Shown: positions 1-10,793 of the stretch, piece by piece
Layout of the letters: each line of letters begins with the position of its first letter
Position numbering within the stretch: position 1 is the stretch's first letter
Assembly: GCA_003254885.1 (NCBI GenBank)
Contig: QANT01006171.1
Coordinates: 1 to 37,575 of the forward strand
Length of the DNA: 37,575 nt
DNA from: Purshia tridentata
Taxonomy: Eukaryota; Streptophyta; Magnoliopsida; Rosales; Rosaceae
Reading direction: 5' to 3'
Notes under the pieces: generated by a model
What the model was told of the DNA's origin: nothing
What the model saw: only the letters and a program-made list of their open reading frames with translations
The model's database searches: none
Translations under genes and position numbers: made by a program

Positions 1-94
1 CAGCCCTCTGCACTTTGGTTGGTTCCCCATTACTGCATGCTTACATATGCATATAAATTAATTTGATCTCACAACCAGTCCCTAGCTCTTCAAC

Positions 95-127
95 ATATAT
101 ATATATATATAATATATATATATATAT
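95..127. repeat. TA-dinucleotide microsatellite
   Basis: Alternating AT/TA tract of roughly 33 bases with one interruption near 111. It lies in gene-free DNA, so no function is inferred. Confidence 0.9.
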
Positions 128-2560
128 GAGATCGATTTGATTAATTAATATTAATTTTTCTTAATTTGTACAAATCATATTACATGTTACCAAGTATGAC
201 ATCCTTTTTGGAGGTGATGTAAGAACAGTTAACATCGGCAAGACTTTTTAACTGATCCATTGCATGAGTTGATCAAGATCAAAGATCGATGCCATTTCGT
301 GCTTTGCATGGTAAGAAAATATGGGATCGATCATGACCTTAAATCGATCGAATCGAATCTTTAAATTTTAGAAAGAAATGAGTGGTCTTTCGATCAGTTC
401 TAAGTTGCTTGTGTGATGCATCTTCTTAAAGATTAATTAAAGCAATCAGTTCGCCTGTTGTCTATGAAACGCTATAGCTTGAAACTGCTAGAAAGTTGTT
501 TCAGAAGCAACCACTAAACCTAGAATGTTAACGAAGGGACACATGGACAGCGTGTGATGTGTCTCCTATCATGGCCTTCGAATGATGATTATTGGTTCCA
601 CATTAAGTCCAAAGCATGTGATTATGTGAAAGTGAATGAATTAATTATTAATACCCTTGACTAATCACTATTGCCATGCATATATTTCCATGCTGCCCAA
701 TGTCATTATTGCTTTGGACCTCCCTTACCTATATATAATACCAATTACATTGCATATTTTGCCCCGCAGGGTGAATATATATGTATAATACATTTTGTTA
801 GGGACTCTAATTCACCCAAGAGCTACTTTGGCCTTTGGTTAGAAAAATATGTCATGTCATAAGCATCGACAAGTTGTCTCTTAGTCACATTATTTGGATA
901 TAAAAGATAGGTGAGAACAAATTAAAAATTTTTAATAAAGAGTGCCCTACCACGTCATAATGCTTAATGACAGAGAATGTCAATTAAAAAATATCATTTG
1001 GCCATTTAATTCAAAATCACGTAATAATAACACACTTTCTTTTTTTTTCTTTATTCTTAATTGTTTGACAAATGGTATGTTTGATTGGTTATCCCTGCCA
1101 TTAAACATGGTGACGTGATAGGACAATTTCTACTGAAGTTTTTCTCAAGAAAAAAATTGGAATATGCTTAAGACGACATTAATCCAAGAAAGTTTACGTT
1201 TAATCTACTTTACTTAATTTGAATTTTGTACTTTTCTAAATTTGTCTAGTATTCTTCACCAAGTTTTCACATCATGTATGGCATATCAGGGGCTTACAAT
1301 TTTGTTGCTTAAAAGAATGAAGTTGGGACAATTTTAGAATCTTGTCAAATTTAATAATCGCAAAGATGATTTGAACTTGGAAGCAATGGAATACGTATTG
1401 TAGTGGTAATGTATGTACCACAATATGATGAGTACCTCACATCATTAGTATGGTGTGCTAGAACTACCAAATTGAAGTCCTCATATAATTTTCTATACAA
1501 TTTGTTTTTACAAATTAAGGCAATTAATTCGATTTCATATTCTCTTCAAATCTTTTGCAATTCACAAAAAGTGGAACTTTATCAGTAAATTAAGTTGATC
1601 CAAATCTATATATGGTCTTAATTCTTAACCAAACAGGGGCACTAATGTTTTCAGATTGTTATTTTTTGGGAGCTTTTTATTTGGCCCCAGTAAATTGTTC
1701 AGCACACTCAGCTACTCTTCTCACCCGCGTGAAGATTTAATTTTGCTCAAAGCACCTCTATAAAGTATAATCCAACAATATCCCGATAAACCCACCTTTC
1801 CTCATAAACCCACTTTTGTTTGACCCCCGCACCAAATTTCTATCAACACTCCGCGTAACCAGAGTCTTATTCTGGGATTGCGCCTTCATGCTCAGTGTCT
1901 CTTGGCCCAGATATCTTGGTGTCACTCGGCCCAGGTCTTTCTTTTTTGTTTGAGCCTTGGGCCCAATATTACCAAAAATATGCTGAACCATCACCCATAA
2001 TAATATACAGTAAAAATTTCATTAACCGCGTATAAATGCACTGCGTTTGTCTATCTCACCCACGCGATTTATAAACATAAAAGAATGTATTCACTGTGTT
2101 AGGTAATTTCTTTACCTACCACCAGCTAATTGTTACCGCACCATCCCACCGTCCATAACTACTTTAAGTTTTTTCTTAATGATTTTGATGAGGAGAAATT
2201 TTTTTTTTTCAGAATAGCATGACTGATTGGAGATGAATTGATGCTTTTTATTTTCAACATGAGATTTAGGGTTTTTTCTTTTAACTTTTTTTATTTTACA
2301 TTGGTGAATTCTTAGACTCTCAAGGTATGATGTGTGATGTGTCCTATACTTTATGCTTGTTTAACAAAGTCTCGCCATCCTTGTCCAAAAATTTTTAAAT
2401 CTTTATGTTCGAATAGTGAATTTGTATTGAAAAATTCCAATTCAACCTCCAAATTATATGATTTTGTATAACTAGTGATATTTCAATGTTTGAATTTTAT
2501 TCTTGTAGATCAAAAAATGCTAGGATTTATTGCAAGTTGGTAGATGATCCAAAGTAATGA

Positions 2561-2880
2561 AAAAACAAGATGATCAAAGTATTTTAATTTTTCAGACAAA
2601 AAAAAAGTATATTTAATTTTTGTACCAAAAAATAGTATATTTATTTTCTCTTTTTTAATCCATTCTGTTTTTATATATAATTTTATTGAAAGGTAAAACT
2701 GTAACAAACTTTACATGTTAAAAAACAAGATGATCAAAGTGTTTTAATTTTTCAGACAAAAAAAAAAGTATATTTAATTTTTGTACCAAAAAATAGTATA
2801 TTTATTTTCTTTTTTTTAATCCATTCTGTTTTTATATGTAATTTTGTTGAAAGGTAAAACTGTAACAAACTTTACATGTT
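2561..2880. repeat. Two-copy tandem duplication, about 160-bp unit
   Basis: The segment beginning AAAAACAAGATGATCAAAG at 2561 recurs at 2721 and stays nearly identical to the shared end TTACATGTT at about 2711 and 2872. The copies differ by a few substitutions and a one-base A-tract indel. The high identity implies a recent local duplication. It lies 250-570 bp upstream of the CobW ATG, in probable promoter territory. Confidence 0.9.
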
Positions 2881-3129
2881 ATTTGTTGTTGAAGATAAAA
2901 TTTACAATAATGTTTTAAAGTTATTTGGTTAGTCAATTAATACAAAGTTTTTTTTTTGGGCCAGGGTAAATTAATACAAAGTTAATTGGTTAATTTTGTA
3001 ATTTGCTAATTAGAGCGCTCATTATAATTTTCTTAATTTTTTTTCATAAAATTACGGTTTTAATCTATTTAGGGAAAAAAATCTCAAACCCCATTCGTAA
3101 TACTGTTCCTTGCAGCTCTTGTGAAAAAA

Positions 3130-6094
3130 ATGGAGGACGAAGAAGAAGCTCCACCTCTCGCAGTTGAAATTGACCAACCAGTTGAACCGAACTCTAACCA
3201 GCAATCCAATTCAACTGGTCCCAAAGACGACGACGTTTCGGTTGGTGTCACCGTCATCACTGGCTATCTCGGTGCGGGCAAATCCACTGTAAGCTCAATT
3301 CTTGTTTAGTTATATTTTTCATTTAGATTTTAAATTTCCAATTTTTATTTTCAAAGAAAGATAACAGCTTTGAGTATGTTTTATTGGGTTGTGATACTCA
3401 GCTGGTTAATCATATAATAAATTCTCAACACGGGAAGAGAATTGCTGTGATATTAAACGAGTTTGGTGAGGAAATTGGTGTAGAAAGAGCAATGATAAAC
3501 GAAGGAGATGGGGGTGCGCTTGTTGAAGAGTGGGTTGAGTTGGCAAATGGGTGTATATGTTGCACTGTCAAGCACAGTTTAGTGCAAGCACTAGAGCAAC
3601 TTGTACAAAGAAAAGAAAGGTTTATTTAAAAACTATAATGAATTTTGGCTGTTTCTTTTCAAAATCTTTTTCTATTGATGATGATACGTGGGTTCTTGGT
3701 TGTCTTTGGCTGTAGACTTGATCATATATTGCTGGAGACTACTGGGTTAGCCAACCCAGCTCCGCTTGCATCGGTTTTGTGGTTGGATGATCAGCTAGAA
3801 TCTTCTGTCAAGCTTGATTCAATTATCACTGTGAGTTCAGATATGATGTTATAATTCGTTTTGCTAATTATTTATCTAATCTGATGTTTGGCTTTTATTA
3901 TTATGTTAGTGTCCGAATTTTGTGTCATTGCCACCGATTTATCTGTTCTAGTGTAATATGATAGGACACATTGCATGCCACTGATATTATATATTCAGAG
4001 TACCATTAGAAGTTAAAACTTGACTTGGTAAATGCTTAATCAACTGCATGAAGTGTAGGTACGCGTGTTATGACTTTTCCATGGTTTGTTAGTTATGTTT
4101 ATTCGGTTATACTGTTTAATGTATTTTTTAAGAGCTGCGCTTGTGTTCTGTCTTTTCTTTAGAGTAATCATACAATTTATATGTTACTTTGTGAGTAGCA
4201 ACTGTTTCTTCTTCAATGCCTTTAACAGGTTGTGGATGCCAAGAACCTCCATTTTCAGCTCAGCGAGAATCAAAGTTCATCTTCATTTCCTGAAGCATAC
4301 CTTCAAATTGCATTTGCGGTACTGTCACATTATCCCTCTTATGAATTATTTGAATGCATAATGAAGACGATTTGATTAATCACATTATAAAACCTGATTT
4401 ATGGTACTGGTAGTTGTACTTTTATCTGTTTTGTCCATGTGTGTGTATGTGTGCATGTGCATGTGTTTGTGTGCATATTTCAATTTGTTTTATTTATATG
4501 CTGGATTGTATAGTGCTTGCACTTCATATCTTATGAGTTTGGCTGTTCGTTGTAGGATGTTGTAATTCTTAACAAGGTTGATTTGGTTTCTCCAGAGGGT
4601 TCTGTGGATGTTCTGGAGGAACTGGAGAAGGAAATACATAGTATTAACTCACTAGCTAAAATCATTCGTTCTGTTCGTAGTCAAGTTGACTTGTCTAAGA
4701 TATTGGACTGCCAGGCCTATGATGCTAAGGTTAGTCGTGCAGATCAATGTTCGTCGTTTGCTTATTTTTGTAGTTCATACTGATGTTTAAATGATATTCC
4801 TCAATTTTTTCCTTCTCAGCGTGCTACTCATTTAGAATCATTATTGGAAGAAAGTCGCGCTTTATCTACCCGGGATCTCCATGATAGTGGTGTGAGGACC
4901 TTATGCATTTGTGAGCCACGGCAGGTTGATCTTGAGAAGGTATTCTTGTGAAATAGTTATAATATGACTTGTTTGAAATCAAATACCATTAACTATTTGG
5001 TGCTATATTAACAACTTTTCAGAAAGGACACCATTCATCACATTTTAGAAGTGTAGACGTCATTGTTAGTTGGATTTTGTCTTTATCTAAGAAACTTGAT
5101 TAGCTGACTAAGTTCTGGGAATTAACATCAGTTATGCATAAACTAAGTCACTAGGCAGAGAGTACCAACAGTTATGACTTATTTATGGATTTCTGCTGCT
5201 AAAACTGTAGTAGAAAGAAATATGTCACTGACCTTATACATTTTGGATGTGAATCTGTTCAGTTCAATTACAACAGAAACACCATCTGCTTATTTTTGCT
5301 AACGTCTCGTTGATGCAACTTTTTGAAGATTTCTATATCACTCTATAATGTCTGATGGTCTTGGTTTTAAAGGTTCGTTTATGGCTTGAGGAGATTCTTT
5401 GGGAGAAGAAATATGGCATGGATGTATATCGCTGCAAGGGGGTGTTGAGCGTTCACACTTCCAATCAGCTACATACTTTGCAGGTACTGTTTAATGTTAA
5501 ATTATGTGACTGCTTTCTCTTTAAATGTTTATTCTTATGCTGCATTTGATCTGGAGGTTGTGCACTTGATGCTCTAGCTTAGTTCCTCCAAAGTAATTGA
5601 CAGGTGAAGAATGAGAATGTTGCATAGAGAAAATTATTAATTGCCTTTTAAATCAAATCTCATTTTTTTGTTTGGCCATAAATCAAATCTCATTTGTTCA
5701 GTAGAAATCCTAATTTCAGCCAGGGCATGTCCTGATCTGATTATCCTGTACTTATAAACTCTTTTCATTAGTATTGAGTGTGGTTAACTAGTTGCTCTGT
5801 TTCGCTAGAGCTAAGATATTGTCTGTTGTCTACATATTACATATAACTTTTTTCATCATTATTTGGCAGGCAGTGAAGGAGATATATGAGATCGTTCCAA
5901 CTCGTGCATGGAAAAAGGAAGAAAATCAGATGAACAAGATAGTGTTTATAGGTAAGCCTCTACTCCCTCTACGTTTTCTCAAGCAACTCCATTTCAGTTT
6001 ATTTATATTTATTCCTTTTCTTTTCCGACTTGCAGGCCATAATCTAAATGAGGATGTTCTTACTGAGGCTCTTAAAGCTTGCGTTGTTTGTTGA
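3130..6094 (+). CDS. CobW/ZNG1-type GTPase metallochaperone, 9 exons
   Basis: COG0523 (CobW/P47K) G3E GTPase. The eukaryotic ZNG1/CBWD branch delivers zinc to methionine aminopeptidase 1; that role is family knowledge, not shown here. Exons: 3130-3288, 3402-3619, 3716-3830, 4229-4318, 4556-4729, 4820-4939, 5373-5483, 5870-5951, 6036-6094, giving 375 aa with all phases consistent. Walker A GYLGAGKST is at residues 45-53, split from the rest by intron 1. The metal-binding CxCC signature (GCICC) is at 103-107, and the guanine-specificity NKVD at 200-203. The C-terminal CobW_C region covers roughly 293-375. The ATG at 3130 is the first in frame after an upstream GTG. No transit peptide is evident, so it is likely cytosolic. 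The acidic N-terminus has PPLAVEI near residues 9-15. It resembles Arabidopsis At1g26520 (from memory). Confidence 0.93.
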
Positions 6095-6329
6095 TTTAAG
6101 CAGTAGAGATATGGATACCATTATGTTAAAGGTTACATAAAACATCTTAACGGTGACGTAGTAGAATCAGAATACTGAACTCATGCTGCTTTAAACAAGA
6201 AAGCACGATTTTGCACATCTATTTTGAATTACCTTTTGTTGGTTGAAATTACTTCCCAAGCTCCCATTTGGAAGCCATTACACATCTATTTTGAAGTGCG
6301 AATCAGTCTGAATGAAACAAAACTGGGTC

Positions 6330-6472
6330 TGAATGTCAAGTTGACAATGGATTAAAAAAAAAAAGCATCGGCAGGACAGGACTAAAGTCGATTTATTATA
6401 TGAATGTCAAGTTGACAATGGATTAAAAAAAAAAAATGCATCGGCAGGACAGGACTAAAGTCGATTTATTAT
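6330..6472. repeat. Two-copy tandem duplication, 71-bp unit
   Basis: TGAATGTCAAGTTGACAATG starts at 6330 and again at 6401. Each copy runs through an A-tract and a GC-richer GCATCGGCAGGACAGGACT block to TTTATTAT. The copies are nearly identical, differing in A-tract length. The array lies between the CobW stop and the convergent NAC stop, in the overlapping 3' regions. Confidence 0.93.
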
Positions 6473-6539
6473 TTCTATATATCTATCATAAAAGACTAGA
6501 CAACTTCTGTTATGAAGACCATTGCCTATTTCCACGATA

Positions 6540-7748
6540 TCAGTTTGGTTCTGCATCTTCTACGCAGCCAAGTGATTCATCTTTTATGCGGCCAAGTAAT
6601 TCTGGTGGAAGTTCAAATGTTTGACGAGGGACTGCATTTTTGTTTATAATTCGGCAAAGCACATACCTGTCAATCTGAAGCAAGGCAAACAAAACGTTAT
6701 TAGCCAAAAAAATTAGAACTTCACAACTTAAAACAAAAAATAAGAATAAGTATTCTATATAACTTATGGTTCTAACCTTATCCCTTATGCTGTCATTGAG
6801 GATATGAACAGGGACTATACTGGGTTTAAGTCGATATTCATACATCTCAAAGCTGCTTTCGATCCCGTTTGGTGGCCGTCCTTGATAGAAGACTAAAGTT
6901 GTTTCAAACCCAACAATTATATCACTTTTGCGATCCTCAATCTCTAATTCCTCATCAGTTACCTTCCAATAACCACCCCTTGTAGTCCTTTTAGTTATCT
7001 TTCCCTTCTTACTATATATCTGCTTTATAAAGGTGAAGTAGTATGCCTCGTTGCCGTTATCCCCATGCTTGAAGTCGTCTAGGAAACACACAATATAATG
7101 CAATTAGCCCCTTACAAAGGAAAGGTTTTCCAAACTTCATAAACAAATCTGGGATTGAATAATTCTCTAACTATACAACAATAACATTAAGAATCATGTT
7201 TCCATATAAAAAATAAAGAAAGAATTCAAACTTGTTATAGACAAATGAATTTGAATATGCTAACAAGCAATATACCTAGAGTAACTACACTATTAGCATA
7301 TCCAAAAGGGTTCATCCTAGCACAATTTTCATATTCTTCGTGTGCATTCCTTATGGGACAAAGCTTTTGGCCATATATAGAGGGTTTATGACTAGAAGTA
7401 ATGGTGAAGACAAAGATTTTTCAATCAAACAAGAACAGTTACTTGAACATCAATATGATTAATGAACTAAAAATCCATCTTACCAATAGGTAACTGAGTC
7501 GGATCATGGTCATAAAGATCAACTTCTTTTACGACGTTGGTAATAGGTAACACACGACCCAGAATTTTATTAGACAGATAGAAGACAACTAGCTCGTACT
7601 CGTCTGGAGAAAACCGATATCCCATTGGTAAGTTGAGATCTTCTTCTTTCACGCCCACTTCCACCTCCGAAGACTGCAGCAAATCAAATACTTGGTCTTC
7701 TTTTTTCTCAGTTTCAGGGATTTGAGGTATTGACGAGTTGAAGGCCAT
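6540..7748 (-). CDS. Short divergent NAC-domain protein, 3 exons
   Basis: Exons on the minus strand are 7748-7484, 7078-6777 and 6674-6540; joined they make 702 nt (233 aa) with matching phases. Residues about 40-190 follow NAC subdomains A-E: LPMGYRFSPDEYELVVFYL (A), VVKEVDLYDHDPTQLP (B), AYYF to GGYWKVT (C), VGFETTLVFYQGRPPNG with EYRL (D), and DRYVLCRI (E). NAC proteins are plant transcription factors. Here the usual FHPTDEEL and WKATGTDK motifs are altered, and only about 35 residues follow the domain, so there is no long activation region. An in-frame ATG at 7778 would add ten mostly hydrophobic residues; I prefer the second ATG because the encoded MAFNSS start lacks that unusual tail. 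The gene converges on CobW and is flanked on both sides by tandem duplications. Confidence 0.8.
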
Positions 7749-7844
7749 AAGACCAATGACAATAAGCCAGCTGAACATTGAGAATCTGACAAGTCTTTGG
7801 TTGTTACTGTGTGAATTATGAGAGCCTTTAGTCTTGTGAACCTA

Positions 7845-7852
7845 CATATATA
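7845..7852 (-). promoter_or_regulatory. Possible TATA box of the NAC-like gene
   Basis: On the minus strand TATATATG lies about 70-100 bases upstream of the candidate ATGs, a reasonable TATA spacing for a short leader. Alternatively the adjoining GTAG is the acceptor of a leader intron whose donor would be GGTGAGCC near 8488. The sequence alone does not decide. Confidence 0.35.
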
Positions 7853-7860
7853 GGGAAGAG

Positions 7861-9100
7861 ATAGAGTGTTTTAGAAAGGTTACTTCACTACGTTACATGA
7901 ACCTTCAAGGTATGTAAGTGGCTTAGGAACCCTTTCTAACTTTCCGGTTCAGAACTCCCAAAAGACCGACTTACTCAATTTCTAAGACAAACTCGATCCT
8001 ATATTCCTATCTATGGTCGGAAGCTAACACAGACCAAACACAAACCCATATATAAGACACAATCCACCCCAAAATCAAATCCACATCAGACCTAATAAGT
8101 TCAAACTCTCCTTTATAACACATCAAAAGCCATACAAATTACAAAGTCAGTATGAAGCATTCAAAGTGAAAATAATTATAAATCATAATAACATCAACGA
8201 CAACAAAAAATAATAAAAGTTATAATTATAATACTGAAAAGAACAAGAACAAGAACAACAAATCAGTGCCAAAAACGATGGAAAAAGTTTTCATATGAAG
8301 AAATTTGGCTCACAAGCCAGTATGAAGCATTCATAGTGAAAATAATTACAATACTAATAATCATAATAACAGCAACATCGACAAATAATAATAGTTATAA
8401 TTATAATACTGAAAACAACAAGAAAAAGAACAAAAAATCAGTGCCAAAGACGATGGAAAAAGTTCGAATATGAAGAAATTTGGCTCACCGGATTTGAGTA
8501 AGAGCGAGGAGGGCACAGAGAAGATGGGGAGGCCTTTTGAAGATGGAAAGGACCGACGGTATTTTGTTTGGTAATTAAAGATTTTCATGATTTTGCGCAT
8601 TTATGAGTCGTTGAAGGCTTGTACTCCGTGCCAATTCGAATTCGCACTGCTTGACGATCAAGTAATGGAGCCGCAAACCGCCAAACTCATTCTAAATTTT
8701 CACAACGGCCCACACCCATTTTTCAAAAACTTTTTTGGAGTTCAAAAATTATCTTGTTTTCCTCTTTTTAATAGAATCAAATATTAAGTTTTTTTTTAAA
8801 AAAAACCTGAATTAACTAACTTTCGATTAAATTTGAATTTATTTAGTAATATTCTTAAAGGAAAATTTTTAATAAAATGCATCTAAACTATAACTCTTGT
8901 TGTCCAACTTTCTGTTGTTCAATTAAGATATTTTGACGAAATTTGATCACATTCCAAGCATGTGACCAATATTTAAAAGATTAAAAGAATTGTGCATAGT
9001 ACATATTTAATTTAATTTGTATTGGTACGTTCAGGCAAATATAATGTCTTTACTGGACCGACGTCGTTTTACCTGGCCCCAAACCCTTCTATTGCTGCAG
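7861..9100. other. Intergenic between NAC-like and DRL1 genes
   Basis: Divergent intergenic region. Besides the 170-bp tandem duplication at 8148-8490 I see no coding signal. A minus-strand open frame over 8361-8600 is rich in Tyr, Asn and Leu and derives from the repeated AT-rich DNA. Part of this stretch must carry the promoters of both flanking genes. Confidence 0.5.
8148..8490. repeat. Two-copy tandem duplication, 170-bp unit
   Basis: CAGTATGAAGCATTCA begins at 8148 and 8318. Both copies continue through AATAATTATAA-rich DNA, ATCAGTGCCAAA, GATGGAAAAAGTT and GAAGAAATTTGGCTCAC. They differ by scattered substitutions and small indels. On the minus strand each copy carries GTGAGCC, a splice-donor-like motif, upstream of the NAC-like gene. 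Confidence 0.9.
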
Positions 9101-9203
9101 CAGAGCAAACCTGTGTGTCGCCAATTTCAAACCAAAAGCATGAGTCTTTGATCTTCTCTTTCACTGTTTCAGCTAAAAGCAGCTTCTGCTTCTCGTCGAA
9201 GAG

Positions 9204-9789
9204 GTACTCCTCAAGCTCTGGCTATCTCGTTTTCTTTGATTTTCCTGCTTATGCATGAATATGTTGATAAATCAATTTCTTATTCTCGTTTTGATCGAGT
9301 TAATGTTGTCGTTCTTTAGTTTCTAGGGTTTTCTCTCGTTGTTTTCATCTAATTTTTGTTACAGAGTTCGTATATGGTCGCTGTAATGATTACAGAGTTA
9401 TCATTTCTCTCGTCAAAGACTCTGTTTGTTTAACACAAAACAATGCTTAAAAATTATTAAGGACTTGGTTTGTTTAGCAGATAATACTGCGTCAAGATTA
9501 TTCATAGATTATTTTTTCCTTCTCATTGTCTAATAACAATATTTGATACTAGCTTTGAGAGTGCAGAGTGAAATTATTTACATCTGAATTTTACTACAAT
9601 GGAGATTTTCAATGTAACAAAGAAGGCCTCACATCTGAATTTGATATCCCTGTTCAATTTTGATTTATAGCTTTGGTAGTTGGACTAGGGACTATGGTAA
9701 TATCCGATTGAAGAATTCATATACACATGCTCGCTTGCCCATACTTGCTACAAACCATGTTATTCATACTAATGGATAATACTGTGTAG
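9204..9789 (+). other. Putative leader intron of the KTI12/DRL1 gene
   Basis: GAGAG... precedes GTACTCC at 9204 and an acceptor ACTGTGTAG ends at 9789; the interval is T-rich as plant introns are. Removing it leaves a leader in which the ATG at 9885 is the first ATG after the acceptor. This is inferred from splice motifs only; transcript data would settle it. Confidence 0.45.
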
Positions 9790-9884
9790 GTGGACTACAG
9801 CTATTGTAGCATTGCTTTTGAGTCCCAATCGGTTCACATTTATTTTTGGTGGAGCATATCAAAAGAAGCCAGATTCTTCTGCAA

Positions 9885-10793
9885 ATGGCATTAGTTGTAA
9901 TCTGTGGACAACCCTGCAGCGGGAAGTCAACTGCTGCACTCTGCCTAGCTGAGGCTCTCAAAGAATCAGGATCAACACTAATAGTCAGGGTTATCGATGA
10001 AACTTCCTTTCATCTTGACTGCAATCAGAGCTATGCCAATATGCCTGCAGAGAAGAATTTAAGAGGGGTGCTAAGATCTGAAGTCGATAGATCAGTGTCA
10101 AAAGACAATATCATAATAGTAGATTCTTTGAATAGTATCAAGGGTTATAGGTACGAGTTGTGGTGTTTGGCTCGTGCTGCAGGAATAAGATATTGTGTGT
10201 TATTTTGTGATGCTGATGAAACCCGTTGTAGAAAATGGAATGAAGAGCGCAGGGAGAAGGGAGAAGCTGCTTATGATGATAAGATATTTGAAGATTTGAT
10301 AAGAAGATTTGAGAAACCGGATGGAAGAAATCGGTGGGATTCTCCTTTGTTTGAGTTATGGCCACATAAAGAGGGAATAGAAGCATCTTCTGCTGCCATT
10401 CTAGATGCTATTTCGTATTTGACAAAGAAGGCGGACTCAAAGTCACGGGATGTTAAAACTTTACAGCCAACTATCGCAACACAGAATACACGGTTTTCTG
10501 AGGCAAATTCTCTGTATGAGTTGGATAGAGCAACACAGGAGGTGATCAATGCTATTGTGGAAGCACAATCCCGGGCACTTGGAGGACCTTTAAATGGAGT
10601 TGCTGTCAGTCAGGGGTTACCACCTGTCAATATTTCAAGATCAGTAGGGCTTCCAGAGCTTCGAAGATTGCGGCGAACTTTCATAAAATTGACGGGCCAA
10701 ACAAGTTTAAGTGGGCCCCCACCACCTTCTGATGCAGACAATGCGAAGAGGATGTTTGTTGATTACTTGAACAGGGAGCTGGAAACTGCCTGA
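9885..10793 (+). CDS. DRL1: KTI12-family Elongator regulator (DRL1/ELO4-like), intronless
   Basis: KTI12-family P-loop protein of 302 aa, the size I recall for Arabidopsis DRL1 (At1g13870). KTI12/DRL1 associates with Elongator, which modifies wobble uridines of tRNAs; in Arabidopsis loss affects leaf polarity and meristems (family knowledge). Seen here: the Walker A loop GQPCSGKS at residues 8-15 right after the start; a hydrophobic strand ending in Asp (IIIVDS) near residue 80, typical of Walker B; and a KWNEER stretch with a conserved RFEKPDGRNRWDSPLF segment, diagnostic of the family. The C-terminal half (about 190-302) is helical with a basic LRRLRRTFIK stretch. Thirteen open codons precede the ATG at 9885, but this start puts the P-loop at the expected N-terminal position. 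The coding region has no intron, unlike most neighbours. Confidence 0.95.
   Translation: MALVVICGQPCSGKSTAALCLAEALKESGSTLIVRVIDETSFHLDCNQSYANMPAEKNLRGVLRSEVDRSVSKDNIIIVDSLNSIKGYRYELWCLARAAGIRYCVLFCDADETRCRKWNEERREKGEAAYDDKIFEDLIRRFEKPDGRNRWDSPLFELWPHKEGIEASSAAILDAISYLTKKADSKSRDVKTLQPTIATQNTRFSEANSLYELDRATQEVINAIVEAQSRALGGPLNGVAVSQGLPPVNISRSVGLPELRRLRRTFIKLTGQTSLSGPPPPSDADNAKRMFVDYLNRELETA

Larger units (their letters stand above)
1..3129. other. Gene-free AT-rich left end
   Basis: No open frame here has splice-consistent exons or a recognisable protein domain. The stretch is AT-rich, with a TA microsatellite near 95-127 and a tandem duplication at 2561-2880. The last few hundred bases should hold the promoter and leader of the CobW gene; a TTGCAG shortly before its ATG could be a leader-intron acceptor, but no matching donor was pinned down. 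Confidence 0.6.

Noticed and set aside
1758..1994. A 78-aa minus-strand open frame rich in Lys, Gly and Thr
   Set aside because: No recognisable domain, no splice partners and no transcription signals; most likely chance.
8361..8600. A 79-aa minus-strand open frame upstream of the NAC-like gene
   Set aside because: Its second half is Tyr/Asn/Leu-rich low complexity encoded by a recent tandem duplication, with no family resemblance. A leader exon for the NAC gene is possible but unproven.
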